From JAAFHB01 sp942493325 (GTDB lineage: Bacteria; Bacteroidota; Bacteroidia; Bacteroidales; Prolixibacteraceae): a stretch of DNA of 64,000 nucleotides. A program made the position numbers and the translations under genes. Positions 44,350 to 54,261 of this stretch are shown piece by piece. The stretch spans positions 3,596,001 through 3,660,000 of the forward strand of contig OW818689.1 of assembly GCA_942493325.1 (NCBI GenBank), given 5' to 3'. Position 1 is the first letter of the stretch. Each line of letters begins with the position of its first letter. Below the pieces are notes generated by a model that was given only the letters and a program-made list of their open reading frames with translations, was not told where the DNA came from and searched no databases.

Positions 44350-44357
44350 TGTCTGAA

Positions 44358-44482
44358 AGTGAAGCCTTCACTGTAAGCCCCAGCTATTAATTCAGGACTA
44401 TAGCTTAAAGTGAAGGCTTCATTCTACCAAAATTTAAACCCCAGCTGTTAATTCAAAACCTTCTTAAAGTGAAGGCTTCACT
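44358..44482. repeat. Inverted-repeat element AGTGAAGCCTTCACT, copy B, at the convergence point
   Basis: AGTGAAGCCTTCACT (44358-44372), AGTGAAGGCTTCAT (44409-44422) and AGTGAAGGCTTCACT (44468-44482). The outer two are exact reverse complements; the middle copy is a partial duplicate with its own CCCCAGCTRTTAATTCARRAC loop. It fills the whole gap between the two converging gene sets and related sequence lies at 36826-36891. It may act as a two-way terminator. Confidence 0.7.
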
Positions 44483-44483
44483 A

Positions 44484-47400
44484 CTAAAATGTCAGCCCCT
44501 TTTCTCCCAGTGCAATCAGATTCAGACTATTCTGATGATTGCGTTTGGTAAGATCATCATCCCATATTTGCAAATCAGGCAGTGAAACGGCAAAATAATC
44601 GAGTTTAAATTCGTCATTAAGGTGGAGTATCCCGAAACTGATCAGCTTTTCGAAACGTTCCCTGGCTGCTTCCGGCTCTCCGAGCTTGATTAACGCGAGT
44701 CCCTGGTAATAAATGGTATCGGGTTGCTGATCGTTGTAAAAAATGGCCGGAGCAGGTTCCTTCAAACCTTTGGATGCCAGTTGCCAGTTTTCAGTTGCCT
44801 TGTCAGCAAGGCCTAACCCTTCGAAGGCACAACCCAGCCAATAAAACAGGGTATTCTCCTGCGCACCATACAATTTTCCTTCACCCAGATTTTCCGGATA
44901 ATGTTGAGCCCGGTTCAGTAAATCGATGGCTTTTTCAAATTCATTCGTTCCGATCGCCTGTCTGGCCATTTCTGTCAGGCAAAACACATACTGACCGGTA
45001 ACCTTCCCCTCGCCACCCTCCCACGGATGAAATTTGCGGGCCTGAATCAGATCATATGCTTTTTCAAAATTGCCCATCAGGTTATGCAGCGTAACTTGTT
45101 CAAGGTACAAATCGTCGCGGTAACTGACCAGTCCGGAGTATTTTTCAAGATTTTGAAGCCGCACCTCCGGACTGTAATTGAGTCTTTTATACAATTGATC
45201 GAGTTCCATCAGGATTCGGGCATCTGTGTGATCAAGGGCAAATGCTTTTTCGAGAGCAGCCAGTGCTTTTTGAGGTGCATTCTGCTTATTGAACCAGGCG
45301 AGCGCCAGATTTCGGTGAACGGTAGGAAACTGATCGTCCAGACTGGCCGAAAGTTCCCAGTTGGCAACCGCTTCGTTATATTGACGCGCATTGTACCAGA
45401 AATTGCCCAGGTAATAAGGAGCTTTTGCATCGGAAGGATTTTGCTGCTTTACCCATTCCAGAACCATTACAGCTTCGGTTTGGTTCGGAAAACAATAATC
45501 AGGTGAAGCTTCGGCAGCCTTAACCAGGGTTTTTACCGAAGCGGAGTGATTACCATTCTGTGATTCGAACCACGCTTTGTAGTAAAGTGCCATCGGGTTA
45601 ACCGGTTCGGCTTTTTGTTGATTGATGCCGATGGTGATCAGTTCAGTAGCCTCATCAAACAATCCGGCAAAGGCATAGTCGAGGGCGAATTCAGTCAGTG
45701 TATGAAGATTCGGAAGGGCGAACTGTTTAAAACCTGTAAGATCTCCGATGCCCGAAGGATGAAGGTATCTTTCAAATCGTATCCCGAAGTTGAATTGATC
45801 AAGCGTAAGTGATTCTTCAATCAACCGTTCCCTTTCTAAAATGCGACCCAGTTTCCGAAGAATAATCACTTTAAGATGACGTGCCTTGTGATGATGCCAG
45901 TTTTTAATCAGCGACCGGTCGATTAAATCCAATGCCTCGTCCCAGTTTTGCCGTGCACATTCGAGTTGGGCCAACTGAAAATATCCTCCCGACATAAAGG
46001 CATCGTTCCAGACTGATTTGTAAAATGCTTCGTAAGCCAGGGTGTCTTTTTGCTGCAGCCTGAGCGCTATCCCAAGATTATAGAACGGCTCACCATCGAT
46101 AGGATTCGGATTCCGCGCAGTAAGTGTGGTGATCGCTTTACGGAAATAGCCCGCGGCTTCTTCCAATTTGCCGCGCCGCAACAGCCATAATCCCATCGCA
46201 TTGTTGCACCGCGAGTCTTTCGGATCGCGCCGAAGTGCCTCAAGGTAATAATCACGCGGATCGTAAGTGGCATGACGGTACTGTTCAAGGTGAAGACCTG
46301 TCAGGTACAATTGTTCGTTCGATTCTATTTCGCCGGGAAGTGCGGCTGCTTTGGCGGCTTCCGGAATTTCTTTTGGCTGGTCCGGCTCAGGCTGCCATGA
46401 AACGAGCACCTTTCCCGCGGAAGAGAGGATTGCAATTTCAAGTACATTTGAATCAATACCTTCCGGGATAGTTAAAACTTTTTCATACGAAGTCCCCGGA
46501 TGAAAATCGAAAATTTCTTCAAACAATATTTTTGAACCCGCCTTTAGAATTACTTTTCCACCGGGGTAGGCAGCAGTCGTAAAAGCTTTCATAACCACAT
46601 TCCCATCCACCATCTCAAGGTTGACCATGGCCTCTTTCGTGGCATTTTTTACCAGGCCAAGGTCACGGTATGGCATGAAATATTGCCGGAATGTTTTTTC
46701 CTCACCAGCCATTATCCACGAAAAGTCGGGCTGGTTGTCAGTAAAAACGCCACACATGAGTTCAATATAAGGACCATCCTCGTCGGTCAGATTGCGGTCC
46801 CAGGCCTGACCAAAATCGCTGTGGCCCCAGGTCCATTGTTTTTTTCCGGGTGAAATATGATGATTGGCCACATGGAGCAATCCGCCCCGGGTGTCGTTCT
46901 CATAACCGCCCACAAAATCGTATTTCGAATTCACCGCCATATACGAAGTGGGCACAGGAATATTCTTGTACCGCGAAATATCAGTCCCGGGCGAATAATC
47001 GACCTTATAGTAAGTTCCTTTGGCAATTGGAAACTCCGATACGTCGCGTTTTCCATGGTCAAAAACCGCGTTCACATCAGGCGGAAAAACCGACTGGTAA
47101 TCGTCATTAACCTTGACTGCCGGATTTGCCCACCACAAAAATGTTTGCGGATGATTGGTACGGTTGTATAATTTCACCTTTATTTCGAGGTAAGCTTTGT
47201 CAGTATGGAGGGTAAATCCTGCCATTCCACGCGTCCGGAACATGCGTTCAACCTCGCTGCACCAGACAGTTATACTGCCGTCGCTGTTCTCTTCGATACA
47301 ATGTTCAATCGGTTCGTATGTTGAAGGTCTGTGGTGCTGCGGCCAGTTAAATTCAATTCCTCCTGAAATCCATGGTCCGGTTAATCCCACCAAAGCAGGT

Positions 47401-47762
47401 TTGATTACCCGGTTATAATAGACAAAATACCGTTGTTTGGTTTTATCGTAAGCCATCTGAATCCGCCCTCCCAGTTCAGGCAGGATCATGATTTTCAGGT
47501 ACTGGTTTTCAAGATAAATGGCATTCCACTCTTTGTCAACCTTTTCATCGATGATCTTTTCAATTACGGGGTGCGGGTAAACCACGCCACTACTTCCCTG
47601 GTAAACCCTTTTCTCAAGAAACATGGGGTTTTTCTCCGGTTTCCCGATTCCGTAGGTCGGGATAATCACCTTTTCGTACCAGGCACGAACCTTCCCCTGT
47701 TTATCAACAGGTTCGGACGAAACAAGATCGTTATTTAATTTTATCATTTCTTTTCTTATCAA
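44484..47762 (-). CDS. DUF5107 protein with C-terminal tetratricopeptide repeats
   Basis: 1092 residues without a signal peptide, so cytoplasmic. The N-terminal ~330 residues form the DUF5107 domain, a galactose-mutarotase-like beta-sandwich: ILPELGGRIQMAYDKTKQRY, GGIEFNWPQHHRPSTYEP and WTWGHSDFGQAWDRNLTDED. From about 480 to the end it is a chain of TPRs (DSRCNNAMGLWLLRRGKLEE, PFYNLGIALRLQQKDTLAYE, ...). It is the last gene of the minus-strand operon, starting 6 bp after the GH2 stop (ATG at 47762, or 47747 five codons later). Such proteins accompany sugar catabolic genes; a sugar-binding or carbohydrate-modifying role is inferred. No enzyme activity can be assigned. Confidence 0.85.
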   Translation of the reverse strand: MIRKEMIKLNNDLVSSEPVDKQGKVRAWYEKVIIPTYGIGKPEKNPMFLEKRVYQGSSGVVYPHPVIEKIIDEKVDKEWNAIYLENQYLKIMILPELGGRIQMAYDKTKQRYFVYYNRVIKPALVGLTGPWISGGIEFNWPQHHRPSTYEPIEHCIEENSDGSITVWCSEVERMFRTRGMAGFTLHTDKAYLEIKVKLYNRTNHPQTFLWWANPAVKVNDDYQSVFPPDVNAVFDHGKRDVSEFPIAKGTYYKVDYSPGTDISRYKNIPVPTSYMAVNSKYDFVGGYENDTRGGLLHVANHHISPGKKQWTWGHSDFGQAWDRNLTDEDGPYIELMCGVFTDNQPDFSWIMAGEEKTFRQYFMPYRDLGLVKNATKEAMVNLEMVDGNVVMKAFTTAAYPGGKVILKAGSKILFEEIFDFHPGTSYEKVLTIPEGIDSNVLEIAILSSAGKVLVSWQPEPDQPKEIPEAAKAAALPGEIESNEQLYLTGLHLEQYRHATYDPRDYYLEALRRDPKDSRCNNAMGLWLLRRGKLEEAAGYFRKAITTLTARNPNPIDGEPFYNLGIALRLQQKDTLAYEAFYKSVWNDAFMSGGYFQLAQLECARQNWDEALDLIDRSLIKNWHHHKARHLKVIILRKLGRILERERLIEESLTLDQFNFGIRFERYLHPSGIGDLTGFKQFALPNLHTLTEFALDYAFAGLFDEATELITIGINQQKAEPVNPMALYYKAWFESQNGNHSASVKTLVKAAEASPDYCFPNQTEAVMVLEWVKQQNPSDAKAPYYLGNFWYNARQYNEAVANWELSASLDDQFPTVHRNLALAWFNKQNAPQKALAALEKAFALDHTDARILMELDQLYKRLNYSPEVRLQNLEKYSGLVSYRDDLYLEQVTLHNLMGNFEKAYDLIQARKFHPWEGGEGKVTGQYVFCLTEMARQAIGTNEFEKAIDLLNRAQHYPENLGEGKLYGAQENTLFYWLGCAFEGLGLADKATENWQLASKGLKEPAPAIFYNDQQPDTIYYQGLALIKLGEPEAARERFEKLISFGILHLNDEFKLDYFAVSLPDLQIWDDDLTKRNHQNSLNLIALGEKGLTF

Positions 47763-47768
47763 AATTCA

Positions 47769-50700
47769 TTATTCGGCTACGAACCCAATCTCACTGATCA
47801 TCAGGTTACCACCACGGGTCGCCTTGGTTTTCAAAACAATTTCGCCATCATTCGTATCCTCGCGCATGACAAATATTTTTACCCATCTGCCCCCGTCGTC
47901 ACTATGTTTCTCCAGTATATTTTCACGGCCTTCGAACCAGATCGATCCTTCACGGTTCTGCTTGTTCGGGTCAACAAACTTCACAAACAAATCACCTGTT
48001 AACCCTTTGGGTGTTTTGATGGTGATTGTCATCTCCGATCCCGTCCATGCCGTGCCGTCTTCGTCTTTCCATGTATCATCACAAACTACGTTATAATCGC
48101 ATTTTTCAGCTTTAGTCAGAACCTGGTCTGAATTTTCCTGCCAGGCTGCACTTCCGGATTCCTTCATTTTAGCACCACATTTCACATATAGCAGTGCCTT
48201 TTCAAATACCTTGGGAGCTTGCGAAACTGCCGGACGAACATAGTAGAACATCTTTGATAATTCCTCTGTTCCTATATTGACTGACGGATTAAAATTGCTT
48301 TGATTCATGTAAGACAGCAGATTATAGCTCATTTGGCGTGCTACCGGGTTTTTCCCGTCTACAATATCGTATCCGCAGACCAATAACTTACCTTTTCCTA
48401 CTTTACATTCGAAGATGGAAGCCAGTTTATCATTGATGTGAAAATCGCTAATGGGCTGAGCAATCGGGACAAGGCCAGGATAAGAATTCATCACAAACGA
48501 GTGTCCCTGACTAATGGTCTCCCACTGGTAATCGCTGTGAATATCCGAAGGAAAACGGCTCAGGGCCGGATGTGCTTTATTCACATACAGTCCAAGTGTC
48601 GAATTCGACTGTCCGGGGAAGAATACCGTTGACCAGAACAATGGTGTAAAGTAGATTGGACGTGATGTTTCGGAGGTTCCCAGATGATTGGCAATCAGCA
48701 AAACCTTCCCGCCCTGGTTCAGTTTAGCCTCAACCTCAGGCGAAAATTCAGTAGCTACCAATACATTGCCAGCCTCCGGTTTAACCATTGGATAAATCCA
48801 CAGGTTCCAGCTGTTATAAAATCCGGTACCCTCAAGTGTTATGCTGAAGGTGTATTTACCAGCTTGTTTTATTTTATTGAAGTTGATAACTGCCTTGCCG
48901 ATATCTTTTAATTCACCACGCAGAATGGAGAAATTATCTGACGATCCTTTTTCAACAATTCGTCCTTCGCCGGAGGTTAGCATCCAGCTAGCTTTGGCAG
49001 GAAGCGTTTCAGCTCCGTAATTGGCCACCTGGAGATTGGCTTCAAAGGTTTCGTTGGTTTCCCAAACGAATTTTTTGAACCGGGCCAGCGGAACTACGGT
49101 ATTGCAATACCTGCGGAAACTTGCGGGAGTGGTATTTCCCTTGGCATCCCAGAAACAATCGAGCCATCCAACCAATGCCTCGCCCTGCCCCTGGTAGTCG
49201 GCCATGCTCAGCATCTGAAAGCCGGCACATGATGGCGTTCGGAACAGGTTCTCGAGGTGTGCCTTGTACAACAAATCCTGAAGTGCGCCACTGGCCTGGT
49301 GAAACTCACGGTTCATCCCTTCAACATGGTTTTTTCGTGCCGATTCGCGACAAGCCTCCAGGTTCCTTGCTTTGAGGACACCCGTATATTTATCGATTTC
49401 AGACCAAAGCGGATAGACCGGGTACTGCCCCAATTCGTGGGCAATGACCGGAATGTTAGCTTTCGAATAATTTGCTTCCAGATCAAATTCGGTCGAATAT
49501 CCGCGCACGCCATAAGTTCCACCAACACCCGGAATGTTGTGTGTTACCATGTACTGATCAGCGGGCATGATTTTGCGGGCTGTTGAAATTGAGTACAAAT
49601 GTCTGTTATCAGCAACCTTCATCTTTGTGACCCAATTCTCCATCACATCAAAATCGGAATTGCCCAATTCGTTGCCAATGCAGAACATCGTGAAGGAGGG
49701 ATGATTTCCGTAAGCATCCATAATCCTTTGCATTTCAGCCTGAACATAGGCGTCGGCAGATGGATTTTTACCCAGTCCTTCCGGAAGACCTTTGGTTAGC
49801 ATATCCGGGCGGTCTTTCGGAGCCGTTGTCATCCACCAATCGATCCACAAAATCTCGGCCTGCAGGTATAGACCCAGGCGATCAGCAGCTATAAAAGCGG
49901 CTTCGGGAGGGCACCAGGAATGAAACCGGACATGATTCAGTCCATAATCTTTGTAGATTCTAAATATCCGCTCCCATTCAGCCGGATCGCACGAAGGGTA
50001 ACCGGTGAGCGGAAAATGCACACAGTCGAGGTTGCCGCGCATGAAAACGGGTTGGTGGTTAATCTGGATTTTTGATTTCGAAGTTGAAACCTTGCGAAAG
50101 CCAAAATCTATATCATAGGTTTCAAATGAATTACCTGCCCTTGATTCAACACGCAGGCGGTAAAGATTAGGGTTAAATTCATCCCATGTTTTAACCGGCT
50201 TCGATAGTTTTAAAATTGCGGAATATTTGCTTTTACCAGCCGCACATTTACCGGATTTCAATTCTTCGATTACTTTCCCGCCTGAAGATAAATCCACCAG
50301 CGAAAACCTATAATTAATCCCTGAAGCCTTCCCTGAATTTTCAATATCAAAAGTAATTCTGAGCTCGTTTTTATCAATATCAGGCCACGTTTTAATTCCC
50401 GATAAATGAATCGCTTCGATCGGGCGCAACTCAATCCGGCCCACCGCACCATTCCAGATCGACTGTGTATATTCGCTGTAAGTGTGCCCTTTGTCGCCAA
50501 TATTATAAATCATATCGTTGTTGATACGCAGGGTCAGCGTGTGTTTGCCTGCACTCAACTTTCCTAATTGGTGACGGTGTGGCACGCCCAGGCCATCCTG
50601 CACATCGCAATATTTTCCATCAATCCACACTTTTGATTCCCAAAGAATCCGGTCAAGGAATAATTCAAATTCCTTGTTCCCCATTTCCTTCGGGATCACA

Positions 50701-51002
50701 ATATCGCGCTGGTACCACGCCGGCCCCACGTATTTATAGGCCCTGGTTAAAATGCCATAATCGGAGCCAACAGTCTTTTCACCATATTGTGCCTGGTCTG
50801 TGGTTCCCGGCAGGGCAATTTTATCAGTCAATGGTTTCCCTGCCCAATTTTCCTTTTCTCCCAGGTTCTTAGGATCAAGGCTGAAACTCCATTCTCCGGA
50901 AAGGGAAATAGGTTGCGGCGGTTGAGCTGATCCTGTTAAACAGGCCATTTGCAACAAAACAGCAATAATAATTGATTTGAAAACAGTTTTAAAAAAGTCC
51001 AT
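47769..51002 (-). CDS. Glycoside hydrolase family 2 enzyme (beta-glycosidase), intact copy
   Basis: 1077 residues with a signal peptide (IIIAVLLQMACLTGSAQ). Domains: GH2 sugar-binding jelly roll (about 30-195), immunoglobulin-like (195-305), TIM barrel (about 306-660), then beta-sandwich parts and a C-terminal ~150-residue module. Active-site residues are Glu445 in CIGNELGNSD (acid/base) and Glu523 in IAHELGQYPVYP (nucleophile). The barrel also has FHSWCPPEAAF. The HELGQ variant belongs to a Bacteroidota subgroup whose sugar specificity is not settled, so beta-galactosidase, beta-mannosidase or beta-glucuronidase cannot be chosen. It would act in the periplasm. Confidence 0.92.
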   Translation of the reverse strand: MDFFKTVFKSIIIAVLLQMACLTGSAQPPQPISLSGEWSFSLDPKNLGEKENWAGKPLTDKIALPGTTDQAQYGEKTVGSDYGILTRAYKYVGPAWYQRDIVIPKEMGNKEFELFLDRILWESKVWIDGKYCDVQDGLGVPHRHQLGKLSAGKHTLTLRINNDMIYNIGDKGHTYSEYTQSIWNGAVGRIELRPIEAIHLSGIKTWPDIDKNELRITFDIENSGKASGINYRFSLVDLSSGGKVIEELKSGKCAAGKSKYSAILKLSKPVKTWDEFNPNLYRLRVESRAGNSFETYDIDFGFRKVSTSKSKIQINHQPVFMRGNLDCVHFPLTGYPSCDPAEWERIFRIYKDYGLNHVRFHSWCPPEAAFIAADRLGLYLQAEILWIDWWMTTAPKDRPDMLTKGLPEGLGKNPSADAYVQAEMQRIMDAYGNHPSFTMFCIGNELGNSDFDVMENWVTKMKVADNRHLYSISTARKIMPADQYMVTHNIPGVGGTYGVRGYSTEFDLEANYSKANIPVIAHELGQYPVYPLWSEIDKYTGVLKARNLEACRESARKNHVEGMNREFHQASGALQDLLYKAHLENLFRTPSCAGFQMLSMADYQGQGEALVGWLDCFWDAKGNTTPASFRRYCNTVVPLARFKKFVWETNETFEANLQVANYGAETLPAKASWMLTSGEGRIVEKGSSDNFSILRGELKDIGKAVINFNKIKQAGKYTFSITLEGTGFYNSWNLWIYPMVKPEAGNVLVATEFSPEVEAKLNQGGKVLLIANHLGTSETSRPIYFTPLFWSTVFFPGQSNSTLGLYVNKAHPALSRFPSDIHSDYQWETISQGHSFVMNSYPGLVPIAQPISDFHINDKLASIFECKVGKGKLLVCGYDIVDGKNPVARQMSYNLLSYMNQSNFNPSVNIGTEELSKMFYYVRPAVSQAPKVFEKALLYVKCGAKMKESGSAAWQENSDQVLTKAEKCDYNVVCDDTWKDEDGTAWTGSEMTITIKTPKGLTGDLFVKFVDPNKQNREGSIWFEGRENILEKHSDDGGRWVKIFVMREDTNDGEIVLKTKATRGGNLMISEIGFVAE

Positions 51003-51076
51003 TAATGCGGAAATTTAACTAATCAATTGTGAACCTGGCTTTTCCCGGATTTCACTTTTTCAATTGTTCCATTATT

Positions 51077-52642
51077 TTAACGTTTACTTATCTTTACCAT
51101 CACAACTCCCTGTGGCGGAACCATGGCGCTGAATTTCTCCCTTGATACGCCGACCTCCTTTTGTCGCCACAAATCACGGATAGCCTGTTTTCCTGACAGT
51201 TGCAATTCACTCCAAGTCACTCCAACCTCCGCGGCATTTTTTCCATGGTTAAACAGCCCAACAGCCTTCGAACCGTCAGCCAGGTTTTTCACCATCAAAA
51301 AGCAGTCGGCATCTTTTTTAATGACTAATCCACATTCGCCCATGGGATCCTGATCTACATCGATTATCTCAGGATTACAAAGGATATTAAGGGTAAATTC
51401 GTCCAGTTTTGACATATCACCGCTGAAAATAAGTGGCGAGGCCATCAGGCACCAGAGCGACATATACGAATATTGTTCATCAGCAGTAAGTTGACACGGT
51501 TGAGGAAGGGTGAATGTTGTCCCCTTCTGGGCGCCAATCCACCCAATCTGAAGATAATCCGGATCATTCCAGGAGCCTGGCCCGGTCCATTTCCCATGTT
51601 CGGCATTCTTTAAAGCGACTGAAAAGAAGCGATCGAGTTCAAAGCCCAGGTCGCCTGCAGTACGCCAGCATTGACCCCCGACTTTTGCACCCCATTCCCA
51701 TACGTTGCCCATCCCATACTGACAGAGGTTGTAAATCATATCGCGCGGCTGACGCTGCAGCGCATTTCCCATCAATAAATAAGGTTTCTGCATTTCCTCC
51801 AAAGATGGCTGCTTACCTGCAATCCGGGAGTAGGAACACCAGTCATATTTCAAAAAATCAAAACCCCAGGCAGCAAACTGTGCGGCATCCTGCTCTTCGT
51901 GTTGCCACGACCCGGCTAACCCGCAACATGTATTTGGACCCGGAGAACTATAAATGCCCGCCTTCAATCCCTTCGCGTGAATGTATTCCGTCATCAATTT
52001 CATATCGGGGAAATGAACGTTTGGACGGATGTTACCGTTTTTGTCGCGCAGAGGTCCTACACGTGTTGAGTCCGGCATATATTTTGACGTCGCGCCGGCA
52101 TTCATCCAGCAATCATCGATATTCACATATTGGTAACCGACATCAGCCATGCCACTGGCAACCATAGCATCAGCTGCACTCCTCATAAGCTTGTCATCGA
52201 TCCGGTTAAAATGCACATACCACGAATTCCATCCCATCGGCGGAGTGAGCGACATTTGGTCGCCGGCGATGATTTTCAATTTCCGCCTGTCTTTCCCCTT
52301 TGAATTGGATGCCTCGATTAAAAGTTCGTACCCCCCTTTTTTGGGAACTGTCCCTGTGATGATTCCTGTTGAAGGATCAAGTTTTAATTCCGGAGGTAAT
52401 CCCTTTATTTTAAACAGAATGGGACGCTTCCCCTGACATGGAATCCGGTAGAGAAACGGATGTCCCGGACCACAACCATAAACTAACGGGCCGTTAATCC
52501 TGGGTTTTAGCTGGGGGGCTGGTGTTAGTATACCATTATTTCCTGCGGGCATATAAATACCTTTTGTCTCACAAAAAGATGCGGCAGAACTAATTGTGGA
52601 TAATATCATCAGGCATATCAATAAATTGATGAATGTTTTCAT
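51077..52642 (-). CDS. GH27 alpha-galactosidase with N-terminal Ig-like domain, copy 1
   Basis: 521 residues. Signal peptide at 1-21; a putative Ig (He_PIG-like) domain about 46-125 (GPGHPFLYRIPCQGKRP, LPPELKLDPSTGIITG); then the GH27 barrel starting LTPPMGWNSWYVHFNRID. Nucleophile Asp267 in DFLKYDWCSYS, acid/base Asp331 in WRTAGDLG, and the family's VNIDDCWM, WNDPDYLQIG and MSLWCLMASPLIFSGDMS are all intact. It removes terminal alpha-galactose (or alpha-GalNAc) from glycans in the periplasm. A sister gene lies 11 bp upstream, so a tandem duplication is evident. Confidence 0.95.
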   Translation of the reverse strand: MKTFINLLICLMILSTISSAASFCETKGIYMPAGNNGILTPAPQLKPRINGPLVYGCGPGHPFLYRIPCQGKRPILFKIKGLPPELKLDPSTGIITGTVPKKGGYELLIEASNSKGKDRRKLKIIAGDQMSLTPPMGWNSWYVHFNRIDDKLMRSAADAMVASGMADVGYQYVNIDDCWMNAGATSKYMPDSTRVGPLRDKNGNIRPNVHFPDMKLMTEYIHAKGLKAGIYSSPGPNTCCGLAGSWQHEEQDAAQFAAWGFDFLKYDWCSYSRIAGKQPSLEEMQKPYLLMGNALQRQPRDMIYNLCQYGMGNVWEWGAKVGGQCWRTAGDLGFELDRFFSVALKNAEHGKWTGPGSWNDPDYLQIGWIGAQKGTTFTLPQPCQLTADEQYSYMSLWCLMASPLIFSGDMSKLDEFTLNILCNPEIIDVDQDPMGECGLVIKKDADCFLMVKNLADGSKAVGLFNHGKNAAEVGVTWSELQLSGKQAIRDLWRQKEVGVSREKFSAMVPPQGVVMVKISKR

Positions 52643-52653
52643 CCATTTAAATT

Positions 52654-54207
52654 TTATTTTTTGCCTATTTTTAACATCACCACACCGTTTGAAGGAACCA
52701 TAGCGCTGAATTTCTGGTTAAAAACGCCCCTGTTTTTTTGATGCCAAAGGTCGCGCACAGAATGTTTTCCCGAGATCTTAAGCTCCGACCAGTCAGCCGT
52801 AACTTCGGCGGCAGCTTTTCCACGGTTAAATAAGCCAACAGCAATTGAACCGTCAACCAGATTTTTTACCATCAGAAAGCGGTCGTCAGATTTTTTGATC
52901 ACCAATGCACATTCACCCAGCGGATCCTGGTTGACTTCAATAACTTCCGGATTGCAGAGAACATTAAGGGTGAATTCATCCAGCTTCGACATATCACCGC
53001 TGTAAATCAACGGAGCTGCCATAAGACTCCACATCGACATATACGCGTATTGCATGGGCGCTGACATGGGATTGAGCTCAGGTATGCCCATCTTTTTTGC
53101 TGTACCAATCCATCCGATCTGGATGTAATCAGGATCATTCCATTCGCCGGGTTTGGAATATTGCCTGTATTCGCTGTTTTTTAACGCAACATCAAAGATA
53201 CGGTCGAGTTCAAAGCCCAGATCCCCTGAGGTCCTCCAGCAATGACCTCCGACTTCGCCTCCCCATTTCCAGACATCGCCCATACCGTACTGGCACAGAT
53301 TAAAAACGACATCACGGTCAAGAGATTTGAGGATCGTGCCCATTTGCCTGTATGGTTTTTTGTAGGCCTCGAGGCTTTTATCCTGACCTGCAATCTTGCT
53401 GTACGAGCACCAGTCATACTTCAGAAAATCAAATCCCCAGTCCGCAAACTGGCGGGCATCCTGTTCTTCATGCTGCCATGAGCCGGCGAAACCCCCGCAG
53501 GTGAGCGTTCCCGGCGAAGAATAAATGCCCGCTTTAAGCCCTTTTGCATGAATATAACCGGTTAATCCCTTCATATCGGGAAAATGACGGTTGGGCAACA
53601 TATTTCCCTGCTCATTGCGCAACGGACCTACACGCATCGGATCATTATTTTTTGGCGCGTTCATCCAGCAATCATCAATATTAACATATTCATAACCAAC
53701 GTCCGCCATTCCGCTGCTGATCATCACATCGGCAGCTTCGCGCATCATTTTATCGGTAATCCTGTCATAATGGGCATACCAGTGGTTCCATCCCATGGGA
53801 GGCGTCAATGCCAGTTTATCGCCAGCTACAATTTTAAAATCCCGCTTATTCTTTCCTTTTGAATTAACAGCCTGTATGACAACCTTATATTCACCCGTTT
53901 TAGGTGTAATTCCTGAAATAATACCTGTCTCCGGGTCAAGTTTCAGTTCTTTAGGCAATCCTTTCACAGAAAAGCGGATCGGACGTTCGCCCTGGCAGGG
54001 AATCCTGTAAAGAAACGGATGCCCGGGGCGGCAACCATAAACCAGCGGTCCGTTGATACGGGGCTGAGGCTGAGGACGCGGCGTAAGAATCTCAAAGTCA
54101 TCCGGATTCAGACGATTTTCAGTCTGAACACCCATCGCTGTCATCGGAACTGTTTCCAGGAACACAGCCATTAATAGTGTCAGAATATAAACCATTGATT
54201 TTTTCAT
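52654..54207 (-). CDS. GH27 alpha-galactosidase with N-terminal Ig-like domain, copy 2
   Basis: 517 residues, paralogue of copy 1 along its full length. Signal peptide (LLMAVFLETVPMTAMG), Ig-like domain (about 48-128), GH27 barrel (LTPPMGWNHWYAHYDRI). Nucleophile Asp265 (FLKYDWCSYS) and acid/base Asp329 (WRTSGDLGF) are intact. Differences cluster around the substrate loops: NAPKNNDPMRVGP here against NAGATSKYMPDSTRVGP, and IPELNPMSAPMQYAYM against LPQPCQLTADEQYSYM, so linkage preference may differ. It starts 54 bp downstream of the frameshifted GH2. Confidence 0.95.
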   Translation of the reverse strand: MKKSMVYILTLLMAVFLETVPMTAMGVQTENRLNPDDFEILTPRPQPQPRINGPLVYGCRPGHPFLYRIPCQGERPIRFSVKGLPKELKLDPETGIISGITPKTGEYKVVIQAVNSKGKNKRDFKIVAGDKLALTPPMGWNHWYAHYDRITDKMMREAADVMISSGMADVGYEYVNIDDCWMNAPKNNDPMRVGPLRNEQGNMLPNRHFPDMKGLTGYIHAKGLKAGIYSSPGTLTCGGFAGSWQHEEQDARQFADWGFDFLKYDWCSYSKIAGQDKSLEAYKKPYRQMGTILKSLDRDVVFNLCQYGMGDVWKWGGEVGGHCWRTSGDLGFELDRIFDVALKNSEYRQYSKPGEWNDPDYIQIGWIGTAKKMGIPELNPMSAPMQYAYMSMWSLMAAPLIYSGDMSKLDEFTLNVLCNPEVIEVNQDPLGECALVIKKSDDRFLMVKNLVDGSIAVGLFNRGKAAAEVTADWSELKISGKHSVRDLWHQKNRGVFNQKFSAMVPSNGVVMLKIGKK

Positions 54208-54261
54208 ACTAAATAGTTATAAGAAATTAAATCTATTCTATGTTTAGATTGTAATAATCAG

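Noticed and set aside
45027..45506. 159-codon open frame opposite the DUF5107-TPR gene
   Set aside because: Antisense to a continuous TPR-coding region; no features of its own.
51514..52167. 217-codon open frame opposite the first GH27 gene
   Set aside because: Lies wholly antisense to a gene with intact catalytic motifs; its protein shows no family features.
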